Shown: positions 58,701 to 64,000 of the stretch, piece after piece
Layout: every line of letters begins with the position of its first letter
How positions within the stretch are numbered: position 1 is the stretch's first letter
NCBI GenBank assembly: GCA_010015675.1
Contig: ML976977.1
Location: 1,046,712-1,110,711 of the forward strand
Reading direction: 5' to 3'
Length of the DNA: 64,000 nucleotides
Source: Byssothecium circinans
Taxonomy: Eukaryota > Ascomycota > Dothideomycetes > Pleosporales > Massarinaceae
Notes under the pieces: generated by a model
Told to the model about the DNA's origin: nothing
Database searches by the model: none
What the model saw: only the letters and a program-made list of their open reading frames with translations
Made by a program: the position numbers and the translations under genes

Positions 58701-61700
58701 AGGAAGTCGACGCTGTTATGATGGGAGTCCGCATCTTGACCGCGCGCTCGAACGCTGCAGCCGCCTTTCGGTCCTCATGCGCAGTTACCTCATCATCCTC
58801 ATTTCTGCTCCATAATATACGCGGAAAAGCAGGTGCGCAGTCGCATAGCTTTCCTGTACAATAGGAGTTGAACTTCTGCCAGGTAGTGAATTTGGGTTTA
58901 TTTTTGACTGCTTCCAGAACCCACGAGTACTGAGAGAATGCCTGAACGTCGATTGTTTCTTTCACATGGATATCCAAAATGGGCAATGCAGTAGCGCAGT
59001 TACCATAGTCGAGGAGAGATAGCGAAGAGGCAGTTGAGGTACTGAAGTCCAGATCAGGAAGGGAAAGCTTCATGTTCATCTCCTTGCGCACCCAAGTTCC
59101 CCATGTGGTAGCTTTGACCTTGGACGGCTGCGCAGACTCCATGTTCCACGGGCGCCATGAAGCATCTAAGGCGGCGAGAGATATGCGAGTTTCGCCATAG
59201 GGTAGGCGGCGGCAATTGTGGCTAAAGACAAAGATGTCTTCGTCACTAATTGGATCTTGATTGAGGAAGAGAAACATTGGGCCATTTTCTGTATCGTTCT
59301 TGTACAAACTCTCCATAGCTGTACCACAACGAGGTAACAATGTGTAGTGCCCGGCAATGTTATGACTATTCGCGCAATCAGCGCTGACGTAAAACTGGCG
59401 TGGTACGGTTTCATTCTCAAATTGACGAAGGCCGATGCGGCTCCTGTAGGAGCTAATGCGCTCACTGGAAGCAGTGAAGTTGAGGTCGAATGTCCGAAGA
59501 TGGGGGATGCGAATCTCCCATAGAGGTTCGAGCAAAGACGCTTGCACTACTCCCAAGGCCAGAGGCGTCTCAAAAGTCTTTCTGAGTAGACTATTGCCTG
59601 GTTCCGAACGAGGACAGTGGACATATAAGCGCCATTCAATCTTATCCGACACTAGCAAATCCAATGTGGCTTGCACCGCTTCGTAACGAATATTCCACGA
59701 CTCCTCAAGCCTTCGAAATTCGCCTATGCAGAAAGGTTGAGAGGGAATATCTGCAGTAGCAATCCTGGAGCTGAATGTTTTCCAATCGATCCCGGTCTTA
59801 TTCTTGGAATCGAGACTTTTGATGTCCGGGAAGTTGCTGAACATGATGCGATGTGGAAGAACTGGCCGCCATTTACGTTCGAATTCACCCGGAGCTTGCT
59901 GTCGCTCGGCCGGTGTTATCAAGTTGCTATGATATGAATGGGATGGATTGCCCGCACAATCGGAGCACGCCGTATGACCGCAGGAATCGCACACTTTCAC
60001 GAATGCTTTCGAGATTCGCTGAGTTCCTTCGCAGTTACAAAGTTTCGAGCTCATTTTAGCGTCGCGGATAAGTTGGTTGATATCGATTTTTGTTGGATTC
60101 GGTGGTATGAACTTCTGCGTTGATGGCATTGCGAGCGTAAGTGTCTTCTTTTGCTTTTCTATGCCATCAGGTCGTTGCAATGGATGAGCACCCTTCCTTT
60201 GGAAAGCTCTGGATGCCGCTATGAGGGCTGACAGGATTGAGGCACCAATCACTGTGGTCGTCATTGCGTTGCCAGCGAGGTCCTGGCGATCTTTCTGCGT
60301 TTCCCGGGCGAATAGGAGCTTGTCGGCTGGCATACCTTGAAGCAACAGTAGCTGACTGCCTGTGAGGGCAGTTTGCTTGTTGCTCACAAAATCACAACCG
60401 TTCGGGGTGATACAGGGCACAAGGCCTGGAGGGCTCCTGAACCGATCCACATTTTGGCTGACGTCCCATATGAGCATCTTGTATTGTGCGTCATATCCCT
60501 TTTGCGCACTTTGGAGTGAGGCAATTTCAATGCAGTCATACACTCGAGATGATTGTGAATTGTACCATCGCCGATTCGCAAAATCCGGAGGCCTGACGGT
60601 GCCATTTTCGTTCCAGCGAGTGATCGGGCGGCGGATGCCAAGCTTTTCTTCACTTCGGATCAAATCGTACCTCAACCTACAGAGGGCCCAATTCGGCTCT
60701 GTGACTAAGCTGTTGTACCTAAAGCAATATGTAAAGTTAGCAAAGCTCGTTCGAAGGCATCAGTGTACGCGGTATATGTGAAAAGTACTCACTCGTATTG
60801 ATCCGACACATCAGACGAAAGAAAGGCATCAAATGGACTGCTGCATGGTCTCTGCAGCTTCTCCATCGTTTCTTGCCATTGGAGGACCGCTCGATCTGTG
60901 TTCTTCCCAAATTGTGTCCGGTCAACAGCGATCATGTACATCCTAAGGCGCGTCTGCGGAATGTAATAGTTCTTCGTATCGCAAATCATCCACGCACATT
61001 CATATTCGATGTCTTCCCACTTGGCCTTGATATACTTATCCCAGTAGGCATTTTGCCCCCGGACGTTTTCGAGAAGTACGATGCTGGGTCGGTAGCGCTT
61101 GGAGTAGGTGTATATGGCTCTCCAAGTTTCACCGGTCTCACCGTTCTGGTCCAAGGTCTTGTTGTGATTGTTGAGACGTGAGATGTCTTTACACACAAAG
61201 CCGGCTATGAGCATATCAATTTGGTCAGGGACAACTTCTTCAGCGCCATACGCTGTCGTTGCTGTGCTCGCTTCTTCCGAAAGAAATTCGCGTACGTCTC
61301 GAAATAGCTTCTCCGGCTGAAAATTCCGCTCGATGTATCCTTGCTTCATGACATCGATTTCAGCGCTAAAGTGATGGTGCACTCGAATTGGGGCCATCCC
61401 TAGCTGCTCTAGAGCCTTTGACTGTAAATCGAGGGCAATGAGGGGGGATTCTGTGCCGGAGCACATCGTGGCTACGTTCAAAGGTCGACTACCGAGCTTT
61501 CGTAGTGAGGATTCCAAACCCAACTCCAGAGCCTTGGATATCATATCATAGAAGATGTCGTTGATGTTGTCTAGCGGTGGGAGGCTGGTGTCGATTGCTG
61601 ATTTAGGTTTGGACTTTGACGATGCAACCCGTCTCTTGGGTTTCTGTGTAGCTTCCACGACAATGGTGGCCTCCAAATCCTCATCTTCTGAAATGCTGTC

Positions 61701-62673
61701 GCCAGACACGGATGTTGCTGAGGTTGACTTCACATCATCATCAGATTCACTGTCGAACGCTGATACTGAACCGGAATACTGGTCAGAGGTATCCTCATCG
61801 ACCTCACCATCATCCGATACGTCGCTTGGGGGCTCAACCAAGTAGGAAACCCGACCACTGCGCTGGCGTAACCGTGTAGGGCCAACATCGTCCGTGTCCG
61901 TGCTGTCGCTTTTAGGACCGTCAGAAGTAACATCCGCTTTGTCCAGATCCATCTCTTCAGCCCCATCGGTCGCATCAACTGAGTGACTGGGAGACAAGGG
62001 CACGTTATTGGAAGCGCTGGAGTCGTTGTCTGCCGCCGGATGTGAAGCGCAGATATGCTTGCTGCCCGCAACCGTAGACATGGACCGTGCAGAATGGGCA
62101 GTGGTAGTCGCGCTGTGTAACTTGAGTTGCAATCCTAGTTTTCGCCAGGCCGGTACGTGTTTGGATGAGGGTCTATGGGTCGCGCGGGGTGAAAGAGGCC
62201 ATGGTCGCAAGCATTGTGTGCACACCTTTGACGGCTGTTTCGCTGGATATTTGTTAGCCATGTTCTCTCCTCTATATTAGGATTTTGGGTTAGGATGCCA
62301 AAACCCAGCCACGCTTTACTGCACAAGCGTTGACTGGTTTGCAAGATACATGGCTGTACACACCTCCAATTGATGGTTCGACGCGTCGTTTCTTGGGAAC
62401 ATTGCCCTCCGTCAACGTCTCTACCAGTGCTGCTCTTCGAGGCGCGCGAATCACGACCTTTGGGCTCGGGGGTCGCGCGATGCGAATAACATCCCGGAGT
62501 TCGCTCTCTGGAATCGACGAGGACCGGCGACGTTTCCTGCCACGTGCAAACAACTCTGGAATGGTGGCCATATTCTGCACGAATCCAAAGACCAAAATGC
62601 GAGACGGAGGGCCTGGGCGGAGGGAGTTGAAGAGAGATGTAGGTGCCCAACTGGAAGCTAAAGGCGCGTTCAT
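55780..62673 (-). CDS. DNMT5: Dnmt5-type cytosine-5 DNA methyltransferase with RING and SNF2 ATPase domains
   Basis: Exons 62673-62364, 62269-60793 and 60718-55780 join to about 2241 aa (ATG 62709 would add 12). Domains in order: basic N-terminus with NLS-like PKKRRVEP (about 95-105); acidic disordered stretch (about 200-305); C5-methyltransferase with motif I VATMCSGTESP (~370), motif IV AGFVCKDIS (Cys about 463), motif VI LLENVRG (~503), motif VIII QTRLRM (~545), motif IX LTGSQLLLLQGMP (~720) and motif X GNAM (~745); a Cys/His cluster CNCEGT...CDSCGHTACSDC (~823-850); SNF2 ATPase with Walker A LPSFGKT (~1395), Walker B TDEYHYL (~1622) and SGTPA; RING-type Cys cluster between the lobes (~1950-1990); helicase C-lobe to the end. 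This is the Dnmt5 architecture: nuclear, ATP-dependent maintenance CpG methylation. No chromodomain is visible. Introns are 94 and 74 nt. The first junction and the exact start are less certain. Confidence 0.9.
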
Positions 62674-62906
62674 GTTGAAATAACGCGCTAGCACGGGCCG
62701 CGGTATCACGTTCTCTCACCACCGGGCCACGCTGCATGCTGTACAATAACACACTCACCCAAGTAATAGTTTGGTAGACATGGCAACCGAAGTAGACTAC
62801 TACAGTGGGATAAATTCAATAGCCAAGGTGATTGCAAACAAGTGAATTGACGGGCGGTGGGCGCGTACGGAGATGCAGTCGTGCGGTCAATGGTAGTACA
62901 TGTACA

Positions 62907-62944
62907 CACGAGCGGCTGCGTTTCCAATGTCAGCTAGTTGCATC
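62907..62944 (+). repeat. 38-bp direct repeat, copy 1
   Basis: CACGAGCGGCTGCG..., then CAGCTAGTTGCATC; it matches 63072-63109 at most positions, 165 bp away. Confidence 0.75.
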
Positions 62945-63071
62945 TAAATGTCAAGATGACAGTTGCCTACTCGCACTGTATAGACTACTGAGAACGACAC
63001 TGACGCTCTTCAAAACCACCGCTGCTCGAGACAAGAGGAGGCATGTAAGCAGTTTCTGCGGACTACAAAGG

Positions 63072-63109
63072 CACGGGCGGCTGCATTCCCCATGTCGGCT
63101 AGTTACATC
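63072..63109 (+). repeat. 38-bp direct repeat, copy 2
   Basis: CACGGGCGGCTGCA..., then CGGCTAGTTACATC; several differences from copy 1 are transitions. Confidence 0.75.
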
Positions 63110-63252
63110 CGAGGCCAGTGACATCCATCAATTCTATATTTATCTGAAGGTGAGTGACAATCTCTGGCAGAAGTGAACTCAACGACTTCTTTATCGTTTA
63201 TTAGAAGCAAATCTTTCTTGACACAACTATACGCAGTCGCATTCATCTCCTC

Positions 63253-64000
63253 ATGGCAGCACCGACACCCTCGCCAGTTCATACGGTCAATACATTTGAA
63301 GACCTCAGCGGGGTATCGACATCCGATTACAACAATCCGTACGATGCTTTGATTGTGGCTTCACATGATGATCCGGTACCACATCCCGAGAATAAACAAA
63401 CAGGCAAGAGAAACATCCTGATTTTCCATGGCAGGTTCGATTGCAGTCACGGTATACACAACATCGCACCACAAGAAATACTCAACAAAAAGAAAAGATG
63501 CTTGACAAGAGCTTTGCCGGCCCCAGTATTGATCCAATTCTACTTAGGCTGAGCGACTCCACGGTTGAGCCTGGGTACAGAGACCCACGACATTGTCTTG
63601 TCTTTTGGGGACGTCCAACTCAGAAGATCAAACAACTTATCAATCGCGTTCAGCAAGAACTACTCACAGTCGCTCCGAGTAAGCTCGAGAAAATAAGTAT
63701 TCCTGCCGTGGTAAAGTCTAATCTAAACCAGATCTCTGGCTCATGCAGCAAGAATCTCTACACATCACTGCGCTCGAGATTACGCACTCAAAGAAGACGG
63801 AAGAAATCCGGAAACTTGTTGAACAGATGCGCGAGAAGATCCCGTCCATCGTGAACTACACGCAGGATCACCGTGCCCGACTCATCAAGCCCTTGATTGG
63901 TTTCGACGCATCTGCGCTCGCTCTAAGCTTCGTGCCCGCAGCGGCAGAAGGCCTCACCGCTGGAAGAACCCTCGCAGACGACAAATACACGTACCACCAT
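63253..64000 (+). CDS. 2H-phosphoesterase-like protein (RNA ligase/cyclic phosphodiesterase fold), truncated by window end
   Basis: Exons 63253-63451, 63493-63678 and 63732 onward; the gene continues past 64000. Introns of 41 and 53 nt restore EKMLDKSFAGPSIDPILLRL and VAPNLWLMQQESLHITALE. LHITALEITHS is a His-x-Thr motif of the 2H phosphoesterase superfamily, preceded by the core strand HCLVFWGRPTQKI; the second HxT motif would lie beyond the window. The first ~60 residues are a variable leader (SPVHTVNTFEDLSG). Members act on 2',3'-cyclic phosphate or related RNA/nucleotide ends; the substrate of this fungal group is unknown to me. The 41-nt intron (acceptor CAACAAAAAG) is unusually short and is the weakest part of the model. 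Confidence 0.7.

Larger units (their letters stand above)
62674..63252. promoter_or_regulatory. Upstream region shared by DNMT5 and the 2H-phosphoesterase-like gene
   Basis: The two genes diverge from here. A 38-bp direct repeat (62907-62944 and 63072-63109) lies in the middle. No core promoter element is certain. Confidence 0.45.

Noticed and set aside
1..64000. tRNA genes, rRNA, CRISPR arrays
   Set aside because: I looked for B-box-like GGTTCGA/TCGAACC contexts and regular spaced repeats; hits were in coding exons or lacked cloverleaf context. A tRNAscan run would settle it.

Overview
The window looks like nuclear DNA of a filamentous ascomycete, most probably a dothideomycete close to the Pleosporales. 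Genes are split by short GT-AG introns (about 40-195 nt) with CTAAC/CTRAC-like branch sites, intergenic gaps are 0.3-3 kb, and the gene set (eL19, Spt3, Dph5, patatin-like phospholipases, a fungal Fig1-type membrane protein, CorA-like and GDLG-kinase families, a Dnmt5-type methyltransferase) is fungal. Exon joins below were worked out by hand from reading frame, splice-site consensus and family motifs. I ran no database search; family names rest on recognised motifs.

Layout. 0.2-1.9 kb: a multi-exon GDLG-type protein kinase bracketed by two ~180-bp diverged direct repeats. 2.3-7.1 kb: a single-TM fungal protein of unknown function and a 1056-aa protein with a serine-protease-like (PA clan) triad. 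7.9-17 kb: a housekeeping block with DPH5 and SPT3 (divergent), RPL19 (eL19), a RapZ-C-like protein, a CinA-C/nicotinamide-nucleotide amidase homologue and a conserved unknown. 18-27 kb: two patatin-like genes flanking an mARC/MOSC-type protein; the second patatin has lost its nucleophilic serine. 27.8-37.4 kb: a decay zone. An amidase-like gene, a family-2 glycosyltransferase remnant, an HRD-kinase-like gene and a CorA-like gene are each otherwise recognisable but carry in-frame stops, or stops plus frameshifts. An apparently intact Fig1-like gene sits among them. The stops are explicable by C-to-T/G-to-A transitions. 38.6-48.2 kb: a coiled-coil protein, a small Cys-rich acidic protein, an F-box-like protein, a complete 1336-bp Tc1/mariner element with TA target duplication, a cytochrome b5 and a basic unknown protein. 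49.6-52.6 kb: a broken ankyrin-type gene, a frameshifted ORF region and an alpha/beta hydrolase. 52.6-55.8 kb is gene-empty. 55.8-62.7 kb holds a very large Dnmt5-type protein (cytosine-5 methyltransferase, RING and SNF2 ATPase in one chain). The window ends inside a 2H-phosphoesterase-like gene.

The most notable items are the Dnmt5-type gene, the string of nonsense-disabled accessory genes with RIP-compatible transitions, a 19-bp tandem repeat family present at two distant sites, the direct repeats around the kinase, and the serine-to-glycine patatin. No tRNA, rRNA or CRISPR array was found.
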